Source: Trichoplax adhaerens
Taxonomy: Eukaryota > Placozoa > Uniplacotomia > Trichoplacea > Trichoplacidae
Assembly: GCF_000150275.1 (NCBI RefSeq)
Contig: NW_002060954.1
Location: forward strand, 287-64,286
Direction of reading: 5' to 3'
Length of the DNA stretch: 64,000 nt
Position numbers and translations under genes: made by a program. A model generated the notes under the pieces. That model did not search any database and had not been told where the DNA came from. It saw only the letters and a program-made list of their open reading frames with translations. The first letter of the stretch is position 1. Every line of letters begins with the position of its first letter. Below are positions 24,544 to 36,367 of this stretch, in pieces.

Positions 24544-27123
24544 ATGGCTACAGAAATAGATAAATGGATCGAGATCTCGCGGGATTGTAAATATCTCCCG
24601 GAAAATGATTTGAAGGTAATAAATCACTGATTAATTACAGTACAATCATAATCTAGATCAACTTGATCCCATAGCTTTTATTGCTTTATTAAAATTTGTT
24701 GGAATATTTTCGATAATTTACACGTACTGTAATAAACGCTAGTAACAAAGGTACTGTACTGTACAGTCACAGACTATGGACACTGTATGATACCCGGTAC
24801 TGTACTGTACATTTATTTTTTTTTTTTAAATTGCGTTGCCTCACCTTAATAATAAAAGCAGTACGAGTATAATACGTCCTAAATCCTCAGATCACGCAAA
24901 TATCATTGAATCACTACAGTTATGACTTGTGAGTGAACTTTTACTTATATCTTATCATTAGCAACTTTATCGGTAACTTCTAAACGGCTGATGCTCTCAC
25001 TGACATACTGTACAGTATACAGTGTACACGTACAGTACTTTTAAGTTTGTTCGGGTTAACTAATTATTGTCACCTGAAGTGAAATAGACTGTTATCTTAT
25101 TTATTTGCTAATTGTAAGAATTTTTGTCATGAATACTTAGTAGCATATGATTTTATCTGCAGCATTCAAGTATTGATTCACCATAGCATACACTGGTGTC
25201 AAATGACATGCGGTAAAGTCTACTTATTCATTAATGAATTAATTATATTGTCGATTTAGAAATTGTGCGATTTAGTATGCGATCTGTTATTGGAAGAGTC
25301 AAATGTGCAACCTGTTTCTACACCAGTAACAGTTTGTGGTGACATTCATGGACAGGTAGATAACTGTAATTTCTCAAGCTCGTGTAAAAGTATATATCGC
25401 ATTCGTTGTTTATCAAGTTACTTCAAATTTGTTGTAATACTGTTCCCATTAGTTTTACGATCTAGAAGAACTTTTTCGAACTGGAGGTCAGATTCCAGAG
25501 ACAAGCTATATATTTATGGTAACTTTCAGAAAGACTATCTCATGTGATTTATAATTACAAAAATTGCAGCAAGATTGACACGAATTACAAACTATTTTGG
25601 TCTAAACGATTTATTAAAATGTAGAAAATTTTCCAAGTACCAGATTATAACTTACCGCTACGGATTATTTAATATTCGAATAAACAATTTAGGGCGACTT
25701 TGTAGATCGCGGATACTACAGTCTGGAAACGTTTACACGACTTTTGGCCCTGAAGGCGAAGTAAAATTAAAATTATGTTATAGCATTTGTGTATGCTTGC
25801 TAATTAATGTAAAATGTAATAAGCGTAAAGTATTGAAATAAGAGCAAATGATAAACTAATGTCATCTAATCTTTGTCTTGGTCTTTTTTATTACTTACAT
25901 TAATTACGTAAGATGGCCGGACAAGATTACCCTTCTACGCGGAAATCATGAAAGTAGACAAATAACTCAAGTGTATGGATTCTATGGTAAAAAAGCTAGT
26001 TTTAAGGATTACCAGTGCACAGCTTGCTCACTTATAGTTTCTAATCTGTTGCAGACGAATGCCAGAATAAGTATGGAAACGTTAACGCTTGGCGTTATTG
26101 CACTAGAGTATTTGATTTGCTAACAATTGCAGCGGTAAGGCTAGATAACATAAACGACATTAGAGTGTTACCGTAGTAAACGAGCGACATCACGATTTGC
26201 TATTATTAATGAAGTTGCAATCAGCTATAATATTTCCAAACTTTCCTTAGATAATCGATGAACAAATTCTATGTGTTCATGGCGGATTATCCCCTGACAT
26301 TAAAACTCTAGATCAAGTAAGATGCGTTCCTTAGTAACAATAACCAGTGGCGTTTTACAGTATATAGTTGACAAAGTTATTGAACTTATAGATTAGAACT
26401 ATCGACAGGAATATGGAAATACCACACAGCGGAGCATTTTGTGATATCCTTTTAAATAACTTTTTGTGTGAGATGTACTACAGTAAGACAGAACTCTAAA
26501 AACTCTCTTATGTATAGCTGAAATTCAGTCTTTTGTTACATTGATGCCATATTCTACAGACCTCCTTAACTCTATGCAAATTTAGTATGGTCAGATCCTG
26601 AAGAAGTTGATACCTGGGCTGTAAGTCCTCGAGGCGCTGGATGGCTTTTCGGAGCCAAGGTTACTAATGAGGTATGTCTGAAGTCATAGAGATTGACTGT
26701 TAAATATTTTAAACTACAAAACTATTCCAACTAGATGCTTGGAATATCTAGTAGAATATATACTTATAAATGTATTGTAAATTCAAATTCTTTGCTTTTG
26801 TAACTACTGTATGTTATTTTATCGATTTAGACGCTTTGCTTAGCTGACATTTTTTGCGTCTATGTATTTCTTAGTTCATCCATCTCAATAATCTAACTCT
26901 CATTTGCCGCGCTCATCAACTGGTTCATGAAGGCTACAAATTTATGTTTGACGACAAACTCGTTACAGTCTGGTCGGCTCCAAATTATTGCTACAGATGC
27001 GGAAATATTGCTTCCATATTGACTTTTAGCGACGCTACGTCTTATCAACCTAAATTGTTTAGGGCGGTTCCAGATGAAAGCCGAATAATCCCGGCCCGAA
27101 TAACCACTCCTTACTTTTTATGA
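24544..27123 (+). CDS. PPP6C: Protein phosphatase 6 catalytic subunit
   Basis: Ser/Thr phosphatase catalytic subunit of the PPP family. Ten exons give about 304 codons, matching the roughly 305 of animal PP6: 24544-24615, 25260-25355, 25453-25518, 25693-25760, 25913-25986, 26055-26134, 26251-26316, 26392-26443, 26580-26671, 26875-27123 (TGA). All metal and catalytic signatures are intact: GDIHGQ (51-56), GDFVDRG (79-85), LRGNHESR (109-116), the [15 protein letters not shown] block, and [12 protein letters not shown] near the end. The N terminus [18 protein letters not shown] and the C-terminal TTPYFL-type tail (here TTPYFL) separate PP6 from PP2A and PP4. The exon 8/9 junction interrupts the Asp codon of FCDLVW and uses U12-type signals, listed separately. 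Pentamer arrays lie just upstream and in intron 1. Confidence 0.96.
26444..26579 (+). other. U12-type (minor spliceosome) intron, AT-AA ends
   Basis: The intron begins ATATCCTTTT, the consensus 5' site of AT-type minor introns. Near its end it carries TCCTTAAC (26563-26570), the consensus U12 branch site. The branch A lies 10-11 bases before the junction that preserves the conserved Asp-Leu-Val-Trp reading. That junction leaves AA as the last two intron bases. Using the next AG (26584-26585) would keep frame but delete Asp-Leu. Length is 136 bases. Confidence 0.8.
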
Positions 27124-29016
27124 GTAGGACTTCTTGGCACTTTCTTTTGTCAAGTGATGTAACATTACCAATATAGAAGATTTAGATCATTGCAGACATT
27201 ACTGAGAATAATCAACTATTATCGCTTACTAAATTGAGTCAGCTATTATGAGAAACGTGTTAATTCTTAAATGTTAAGAACAAAGCTAAGTTCTATATCT
27301 TAGATCTAATATTAGTAATGAATGCAGGGCTTATATCAGGTCCGGATAAGTAATTAATCATGTCATTGTTTGCCAAACTTTGACATATTCACCCCTTTTT
27401 GCATTTATTTCTTAACGATTAAGAAAATAAAAAAGCTGATGATCTTAACAAACTTACGGATCGTGTTAAAACTTTGCAGTATCATTCCGTGTGTAACTAC
27501 AATTGACAGTAACGTTCCAAAACGTTAAAAATCTAGTTTTGCTTCTCTTCTGCTCTTCTTGAAATCTGAATCAAACTGAATTCTGTTATATTGATGCTAG
27601 ATAAATGGATAATACCACAATTTATACTAGAATTCATAGATTTCTGACATAGACTGGATGGTTATCACAGCGATAAAGACTGAGATAAATGTACACTACA
27701 CACACAGTATTATTAATTACTACTACCTGGGACTACTCAAATAAGATTTCCTAGGTCGAAAAGCCCGGTAACTAAAAATTTCTCCCTTATACTGATAAAG
27801 GCATGGACAATTCAACTAAGATTTCCCCTCCAAAAAAGCTAGTAACTAAGAATTTTCCCTTATAGTGAAAAAACTGCTGAACTAAGATTTTCCCCTCAAA
27901 AAAGCCCACAATATGCAGTTGCTTCATAAGTTGCTGTACAGTAATACAGTGTATGCTTAATTATTTCGTACTTTCAATATTAGTGCACTTCCTTGAAACA
28001 ATAAAAAGTTAATTAAATTCTAAATTCTAATTTTAATCTGCCCGTATAATATATCCAAATTTATTTAATTTCATTCATTCCCGTTCCACACTGGTCTATG
28101 TCTACGTACAGAATCATGTTATTATGTACAGCGTATTTATCTAATTTTATCTCAACCTGTTCTGTAAAAATTTGGAAGAATTTAAGTTACTGACAGGTTG
28201 ACGAAGAAGCATGGACTATAAAATTTTCACGCACATTGTTACTGTAGTATAGTAATACTATTAATAACATAAATGCAGGAAATACGCCTCCATCAATGGA
28301 TCAGTAACTCATATTTAGCAGTCTAGTTACTATCAACGGTCAATCGCATGTCATAGGTCTCCATTTTTTATTTTTATTTTACGCGCATAATACAGTACTA
28401 TAAAGTTTATAGTGCTCATTATCACTTTTCAACAGTTCTTTTCTTTAAAACGGCTGTATTGACATCTTATTACCGTTCACATTGTAATGACAGCGGCCAT
28501 TACCTATTGACGATTGACTGTCCGTTCATTTTTATTCTGATAGTTGACATCACTACAGTCACCAATAAATGGCATTTCGTATCATATAGAGTTTATTAGT
28601 TAAAACATCTTCTAAGTTGTTTCAAGCCAGCTTTATCTTGTAGCTAAGAAAAGTAGCTATTCTAGCCTTTAAAAATTGAATTTCCTCAATTTAAGCCGTT
28701 AGCTACAGATCTGTATAATCGATTCACTATAGAATGACAACTCTAGAATGTATCAGAAATCCGCCAATCAGCATTGCCATTACGTCATCATAACAATCCA
28801 GATAACCTCATGTATTCAAATACCGAAATTTAATAAATATTTAAATAAGCTATGAAATTCTAATAATGGTTAAGCAACCATCATATTGCGACTGGCTCCA
28901 TATGTTTATCTTACCGTTATAAATATAATCAAATCATCTGGTATCAATCACTAAATCAGACTATTTCAATGGATTACCCATACATTGCAGCCAATTTTAC
29001 TTCGATAAGATAATAA
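27124..29016. other. Gap between PPP6C and VAMP7-like gene
   Basis: No exon chain seen. It contains the tandem repeat at 27733-27910. Unlike other 5' flanks it has almost no TACTG arrays; only single motifs occur, near 27940 and 28245. Confidence 0.6.
27733..27910 (+). repeat. Degenerate tandem repeat, unit about 70-78 bases
   Basis: Two and a half units share the pattern AACTAAGATTTTCCCCTC, AAAAAGC, GTAACTAAGAATTT and CCCTTATA. The first unit is the most diverged and the third is truncated after AAAAAAGCCC. Confidence 0.65.
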
Positions 29017-29031
29017 ATGTCTTCTTTATGA
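29017..29031 (+). promoter_or_regulatory. Four-codon upstream ORF overlapping the VAMP7-like start
   Basis: An out-of-frame ATG at 29017 reads four sense codons and stops at TGA (29029-29031), which overlaps the two consecutive main-frame ATG codons (29028 and 29031). Such an arrangement can tune initiation by termination and restart if the mRNA includes it; the transcript start is not known. Confidence 0.4.
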
Positions 29032-30803
29032 TGTCGATTCTGTATAGTTCTGTTGCAAGAGGCTCCACGATTCTTGTAAGTCATAAGAATGAAGAGAAGC
29101 GGCTAAGTAGGGATTTTGAATCTGTAATCTTGAGTATTCTGAAAAATATTCCTAAGGAAAATGGAAAGTATAGCTATAATGCTGAAGCTGATAGGTGAAA
29201 GTAAAATCCTCAAATTTTTTAGTCAATGTTTTCTTCTTATGATTGTCGATTACACTTGCTGAATTTTAAATTCATAATACAGTATTCATTACGACAAAGC
29301 GGCTACTGGCGGTCAAATATCAATTTCTTGTCTCCAAATCATATATGCCCAGACACTTCAGCTTATGGAATCATCTTAATTTTTTATCCTGACTTACAGT
29401 ACGGCATTCCATGTTTTGGTTCATGATGAATTCACATATCTATGCCTGGCCATTGAAATGCTTTCACAAAGTATTGCGTATAATTTCCTAAACGAGGTAA
29501 CTAATCCGCAATTATTGTACCTTTATTGAGGAAATCTTTTAAAGTTGATTAAAACGGTATCATGTTAATGGTATTCATCAGATTTTTCTATTCGTACTTC
29601 TTAATGTTAACGTAGATAATGTACTGTTAGCGGCATATCGTTTGCTCATATTCATACTTTAACAGTTTACTGTGTTCTGTTTATAGATTCGAAATAGATT
29701 TCAGCCTGAACATTTTAGGAGACGCGCACTATCTGCAGGCCCAAATGGAATGAAACATATGTTTGGACATATTTTAGACAGTATAACAGTATGACACTAA
29801 TTGAAGTCTTTTATCCTGTACTCAGTAGATAGCGTTAGGTGTTTCATATTAATAAATTATTTAATTTAGCAAGAAAATTTTTACAGTTAAAATTAAAAGG
29901 ATTGACACATATTTTTTACCAACTACTTACTATCGGATTTAATGTAGGGTCATTACAATGCAATTTACAAAAACGAGGCTGGAGATAATGTCGACGAGGT
30001 CTTCGATAAAATTGAGGAGGTAAAGGACGTTATGACGGAAAACGTAGGTACGCTAATCTGTCCATCAATTGCTTTCCTTCACGCTGCATGGCGACTCGTT
30101 CGGAATGGTAGCGTTACGCTGTAGATACTAATATGGAACTATTTATTAAAATTCGCATAATTAGGTAAAGTTCTAGAGCGAGGAGAATGTCTAGATGCGC
30201 TCTTGATTAGAGCAGATGGTATAAAGCAGGATGTAAGTATCAAATTATATTGTAGTGTAGTACGTGCAAACGGTATGAATGAATAGGTTGTCAGCTCCAT
30301 TAAGTACATAATCCTCAGTAAATATGCCCCTTACATGACTGAATACAGTTTAAACTTATTACCTCTGAATTTCTGATTAAAACTAAGAAAGTGATTCATG
30401 CTACACTCGTATTTTCCTTTATCTGTTATGCCGTAAACATATACAGTGCATTACTGTATCAAGATATTTTGCTATAACAGTATAAGAATTACTGCGCAAT
30501 TTTAAATATTTGAACCAAAATTAGAATTTGCTAATGATGTAACTATTATTAACAAATATTTAGTACACCTACATTATAATAAATAATTTTGTCTTAATTT
30601 AAATTAAATAAATAATAAATCATTTTAAGGTAGGAATTCATTTTAAATTGTTGCTCTTCTTTCAGTCACTAATGTTTCAACGGATTTCACATCACGTCCA
30701 ACGGAGAGAATGTCATCGAAATTATCGATTGTATATTTATGGCGGTCTAATACTATTCATTGTTATTGCGATCGTTATTATCATCGTTGTTATCGTTAGA
30801 TGA
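29028..30803 (+). CDS. VAMP7-like longin R-SNARE
   Basis: Membrane-anchored SNARE for fusion with endosome or lysosome and plasma membrane. Six exons join in frame to 223 codons: 29028-29194, 29400-29496, 29687-29788, 29948-30047, 30165-30232, 30666-30803 (TGA). Residues 1-110 form a longin domain (ILYSSVARGSTIL, AFHVLVHDEFTYLCL, YNFLNE, FRPEHFRR-like helix). Residues 125-180 form the SNARE coiled coil, with the zero-layer Arg in VLERGECLDAL, making it an R-SNARE. The last 25 residues are one Ile/Val-rich membrane anchor (LFIVIAIVIIIVVIV) with only an Arg after it. Length matches VAMP7 (about 220). Divergence is appreciable, so another longin VAMP cannot be fully excluded. Two ATGs in a row start the frame and a tiny upstream ORF overlaps them. 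Confidence 0.88.
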
Positions 30804-31966
30804 CTTAAGACGACACTAATTATAATCAAAGTGATTTGCAGTAATTTGACTACGGATGATCAATACCATTCGTAACGATGATTTGTCTTATCGCTACCTT
30901 ATACTGTACAATATTTACGGTGAACGTACAGTAGAGATATTAAGTAACATGCTCGTTTAAAACAAAATCACCATATATTCCTTTGTCCATACATCCATAA
31001 TAAAATTTAAACTATTCCTACAATCGCTACCATAGCATCTCGTTAAATTCCAACGCCACAATCGCACAAGTTTGGTCGGCACAATTGGTTAAGTATCCCC
31101 AATATCGATTGCTAATTTGTTCACTGTTTCTTCAGATCTAGTATACGCGTATTTGTATTTAGCAGAAAACTTTAATAAAAAATTAACCTGTCCATGATTT
31201 CAAATTAGACACCTATGATAAGTAATCATTATAAACAAAATTTATTTTTATTCATCATAAATTTCACTACACTAGAAAAGAATTATGGCAGCATAAACCT
31301 GCCTGCGCTACGCAAGATTTACAAAATCATGGGATTTTTTATGGTGCCGAATATTATATTATAATAGTTTCCACAATACTGTACAAAATTATCTGTAATT
31401 AATTTTTAAAAATTGATGCGTTAATAAATAAAGGCAACTGTACTATTTTATAAAAACAAACTTACAATTACAGCCATGTTCGATGCCCATTTAAAGTAGA
31501 TGATCAGTTACAATTAATTATTTAATCGCTAAAGCATTAATATACTCATTGAATGGCTAGATAATAATTATATAAAGTTGATGTTCTTTGCAGCATGCTA
31601 ATATTTTAAGCATATTCTGATCAAAAACATAGTACTATAGTATACATTAAACTTCATGACCCATACTCTAGTTGATTAACTGGTCTATTTTAATGGATCA
31701 ATCATAATATGGCAAAAAATAACTTCAGCTGTTCATCAGATTTTCACAATAACTGCTTCACAAGGAATAGTTTGATTCATCTTGAAGGGTTGCTAATAAG
31801 GTCATCATGTTAATTTAGCACCAAAGTGTACAAAATTCACTTGCATCATTACGAAAACTATCAGAAACATTGGCTTGTAATTATTTAATCCTATGGATTC
31901 ATCCGGTAGTTGGACACTTTAACATTAAAATACGCAAGCTTCTAGTCCTCCATCCATTTGAATTTG
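30804..31966. other. Convergent gap, VAMP7-like to FAM149-like
   Basis: About 1.2 kb, AT-rich, no exon chain. Only isolated pentamer motifs occur (near 30900 and 31378). Confidence 0.6.
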
Positions 31967-34900
31967 CTACAAATTATCGGATTTATGTTCGTCACTTTCA
32001 GCTGATTCTTTACGTTCTAAACGATAGAGCAGGTTAATGCCCATACTGGTACCTATAATTCCTAGTGCAAAATTTAAAATGATCAATAAGATATATGATA
32101 CTGCATAGGATATACATGCGTAACACATGTGATGTACACTATTTTCTGAAAAATCAATTTAACCTAGGATTCCTTACCATTTATGACAGGCTTTTGATGT
32201 GTTAAGCTCAAGCGCTTGTTATTAGTTCCGGGCGACTTAAGCTCACCGAAAGGCTGATAACAATAGCAATAATACAATTATCATTTCTTGAATTAATTTT
32301 ATTGAACATATACAGTATTTACACACTATACAGTATTCCATATTGCTAATACAGAAATATACATCTCATATTTTAGTTATCTAATATAAGAAATCATGCT
32401 TTATTTACCTTAGTACTGTGGGTAGAACTTGGCCTGGAATCGTGGGCTAAATGCTTACCGGAAACAAAAGATTTTCTCAATTCTTCAGTAGATTCGGATT
32501 TTACAGTTCCAAAATCAGAATTCTTTGTATTTAGCTTGATACTAGATGTAGGAATATTATTTCTTTCAGTAATTTTTTCAATTGGAGGTAAAGCGACTGA
32601 CTTCAGGTTCCTGAATATGTAATTATACCACCGAATTAGCACCCTCATAACATCTGCTGGACTGTAAAAGTAATTAATGAATACCAAAATGCAGATACGG
32701 TAGAGTTTGTATCTTTGGAATTGGCTACGCTCGAAATGGAGTTGTTTGGAAGAACTGCTACGTGGCGGCTACCAGATCCTATATTATGATAATATTGTCC
32801 TACTTTATTACCGCGAATAATACCACTGATTGATACCGAACTAGATAAGACATTGCTGTTATTTGGCGGGGTTTTAGCTTGTTCAATGGGGGATAACTTT
32901 CTAGGAGGCTTTGCAGATGCTAGTCTGCTGACAGTTACAGGTGTATAACCCACACCGGTTTTGGTCTTGCCATTAGATATATTACTGTATTGACTTGAAT
33001 CCGGACGATGCTGCATAAAAAAATAAAAATACTGTATTGAATGTGATATTAATGCTACTGTATAGCATAAGCATTGAGTACCTGAAGCAAAGGCGTTCGT
33101 AGTCTTGCGTCATAAGCTCTATAGAGTAAACATACCATAGATTAGCTATTAGCTCTGTTAATTTTGCACTGCAATTACAATGGTGACAATTTCGGTAATG
33201 TGTGTGTACCGTTACAAAATACTTACACTGCAGATGCAGTAGTTGCACGCCGTCTAGGTGCCAGAGATCGTATAGTCATCACTCCTTGTAGAGTTTCGTA
33301 ATCAGTAGAAACAGAATTATTACTTAATGACATCGCAATTCCGGTTCTTAGGCGGCCCTAGTATAAAAACTCAAAGATCTTAATTTTTATGTTATCCCAA
33401 GGCACAGGTTACGCAATTTAACAATACCTGATGCATAGCGTGATTGTAGCTTTTCAACATTGGTGTCGCGGGTTCGTACCCAATACCTTCCGTGGCTACC
33501 AATTTCCCTAGGAAAGAAATTAGAATTTAACGCGGAAAGCGCTATAGAACCATTTATGTTATAAACAATATTTGCAATACTTTTCACAGATGAGTAACTA
33601 TGGATACGCGATACAGGTGTACAACCACCATTCTCGCTGCTACGTTCATGTAGTATACTGAAAAGATCTCTTAACCAAATTACTATGTCGCTCCAAATAC
33701 AATTCATGATATGGCTAATGATAGAATCTTGTGCGCAAGCATCTGGCGTTACCGGAGGAATACCATGTCTACTGCGACGTAGTAACTCTTTCGCATCAGT
33801 TTCCCTACAAAATCAAGATATGAATTTAAAACTATGCCTATGATAAGCGATCATAGTTTAAAATCTTAATCATAATTGTTAATATTATTATTATTATTAT
33901 TAGTAGTAGTAGTAGTTATACCAGCTATCATAGGCTAGGTATTCTTGCACTTCTCCATCACTTGCAAATATCTCTTGAATGATTCAATGAAAAAAGTAAC
34001 ATCGTTCGAAAATTAAAGGATTAGATTTTAACAGGCATTTATTATTCGTAAAATTTTATAGAATTTCCAACCTTGAGCATACCAGCAGATATTGCATTCC
34101 TACAAGTTCTTACCTGCACCGGAATTTATATTGATTTGCTCATCCCCAGATGCTAAATCGACATGATGGCCAAGCACATGTAAATCTCGCAGCTTAATTT
34201 TATTAAGGTCGACATCTATATTTAAATTATCATCGGTTAATAACTCCTTCCCATTATCCACAACGTTCACATTACTGTTACTTGAACTTTCTATTAGTGT
34301 CGGCATTATTTGTTTTCCTGTCACCCTACCACGAATACATTTAAAACATGATACCATAATCTATCGCCTACACGTATTAATTATCAAGAAGCAGATAACG
34401 TTTGAAGCACTCCTTACCTAATATGAGGAAATGCTGTTTTCCAAGATTTGCATTCATTCCTTGAGTCCTCACTCACAATGTCTGCTTCCGGTATTTTTTT
34501 AATTTAAAATTTTTAGGAAAATTCAGATATTGGGACTGATTAACGTTCTCAACTACTGTAATATTTAATACTGTACCACGATTGAATAAGTAATTTTCAT
34601 TTAAGCCTTTAAAAGTACTCTCTTCTACTTAAACTAACTACCTTCAAGAAAATCATTCGCATGTACGCTGTACAGTATTGCAAAATCTTATAACCTCGCA
34701 AAGCACGACTAAATAATTTCTCTTATACGTATCCAAGAATTTAAAGTTTAGCTGCATGGAAGCAATAAATTCCAGTAGGAAAATGTCACTGTTTCGGACT
34801 AAACTCTTGATAATTCATAATCTCACCTGCTTTACAAGCTGCTTCTCCATATAAAGAACTTTCAAAATCAGAGAATAGCTGTTGTACGGCACTAGCAGCG

Positions 34901-35220
34901 TCTTTTTCATATTCCTAAACAGATGATAAAACAAAGCGTAGTTTTACACACGCTTATTAAAGCAATGAAATGCCATAGTATTATTAAGATCGTACAAAAA
35001 TGTTGGTAAGGAAGATCTTTTACTTACATTGCTCCCCCATCCAACTGAATAGATGCTACTGCGAAAACTTCCAGTTACACTACACGCAGTTGCATCATTA
35101 ACAAAAAATTCTCTTTCCTTTACAGGCTCGATCGAATCTAGGTGTTGAAGATGTTTAGAAGGCTTGACTTCATTTGGGAATGACTGCAGTTTACTAGAAC
35201 TGAAGTGCGACACGCCACGT
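31967..35220 (-). CDS. FAM149-family protein with C-terminal membrane helix (5' end not found)
   Basis: Exons downward: 35028-35220, 34827-34914, 34418-34481, 34114-34325, 33922-33973, 33423-33804, 33229-33357, 32685-33010, 32409-32610, 32178-32253, 31967-32145 (TAG); phases agree at each junction. Early exons give the FAM149 (DUF3719) pattern: a GWGS motif, then AVQQLFSDFESSLYGE, ECKSWKTAFPHIR, TGKQIMPT, an EYLAYDSW motif, and GIPPVTP before HIMNCIWSDIVIWL. In vertebrates FAM149B1 is linked to cilia (Joubert syndrome gene). Later exons are Ser/Pro/Thr-rich and disordered, with LPPIEK. The last exon encodes a hydrophobic helix (SYILLIILNFALGIIG then GINLLYRLE) and a charged tail, not expected for this family. 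The donor choices after 33423 and 33229 are not canonical GTAAGT-like. The start codon is upstream of 35220, not identified. Confidence 0.8.
33884..33917 (+). repeat. Trinucleotide microsatellite (ATT then TAG)
   Basis: Tandem ATT units run directly into tandem TAG units inside an intron of the FAM149-like gene. Confidence 0.85.
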
Positions 35221-35684
35221 CTGTAGAGAAAATAATAAAATAGTATACGCGTAATATTAGTAATGAGTCTGTCGTAAACTAGCGACGCGAACATATCGTA
35301 AACAATATGACACAGTAATATAATCATAGTTATTTGTAAATAATTGCCGCAAGTTACATATGTCATGAAACTAAAAATGTCAACGGGTTTGGCTGTCGGT
35401 ACAACTTGTACTAGTATGCATACATTTCTAGAGGTTCTTCTCTTTGATAAGTATAATCCATGTATACAAATCGGTATGAAGTTATTATTAAACTGTACAG
35501 CACACCATGAAATCAAGTCCTCAGATCTATTATCCAGTGTACGCATATGAAGTTCATAAATCATAATGATCGATGTATCTTTCGAAAAAAATTACTGTAT
35601 TTTGCACCCGAATTTTTACTTTACTCTTTCACTACCATCGCTGCTACCATTACAATCGCTACCATAGTCCTTTTGATATAGGTG

Positions 35685-36215
35685 TTTACTGTACAGTACA
35701 GTACTGTATTGTACAGTACGGTACTGTAGTGCAGCAGTGCAGTACAGTACAGTACAGTACAGTACAGTAATCAACTATGTACAGTACTGTACTGTACTCC
35801 TAGAATAATGTACTGTACAGTATCATCGTTTAAGCTATTTACGCTGAGTATCTGAGTAATCGGGGACATTCGGGGTTACAGTATAACGGCTGGCCCTAAT
35901 GTACAGTACAGTACATTGTACAGTACCGCATTTTCAGGTAAGGAACTGGTCACGCAACCGCACAAGTCATCAATTATTTAAAAAAAAATAATAATTTAAT
36001 TTACTGTTAATTAATTACAGAGTAAATTAGAACTCAATTACCATGGACTAGTACGGACTGTACCGTACTGTACTGTACTGTACCGTACTGTACTGTACTG
36101 TACAAAACTTTTACAGTACTGTACAGTACTATACAGTACAGTACAGTACAGTACAGGTTCTTGGTAAATCTTGGGTAGTGTACAGTACAAGGTACTGTAC
36201 GCTGTCTGCGCATTC
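35685..36215. repeat. TACTG/TACAG arrays in the FAM149-PTPN13 divergent gap
   Basis: Dense blocks at 35685-35830, 35895-35935 and 36050-36215 with many orientation flips, including runs of six or more identical pentamers. They end about 150 bases before the PTPN13-like ATG and begin a few hundred bases upstream of the first recognised FAM149-like exon, so they fill the shared 5' region. Confidence 0.88.
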
Positions 36216-36367
36216 CGTACTGTAAAAGAAAAAAGTTTCCGGTAAATAATACTGGACCGTGTTCATCGCTTTTACGTATTTCGGTTTGGTTTCGTTTGAA
36301 AACTTCAAAAATTTAGTTAACTGTAACGTCAGCTAGATGTTTTTAAATCCATTACCTTAAGGAAAAA

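Noticed and set aside
26580-26585. Normal AG acceptor for PPP6C exon 9
   Set aside because: The AG at 26584-26585 would keep frame but remove two strongly conserved residues and would not change the U12-type 5' and branch signals.
34944-35564. 206-codon minus ORF as a single exon
   Set aside because: Only 35028-35220 is coding. Upstream of the acceptor at 35221 the composition is non-coding, and below 35028 a GTAAGT donor ends the exon.
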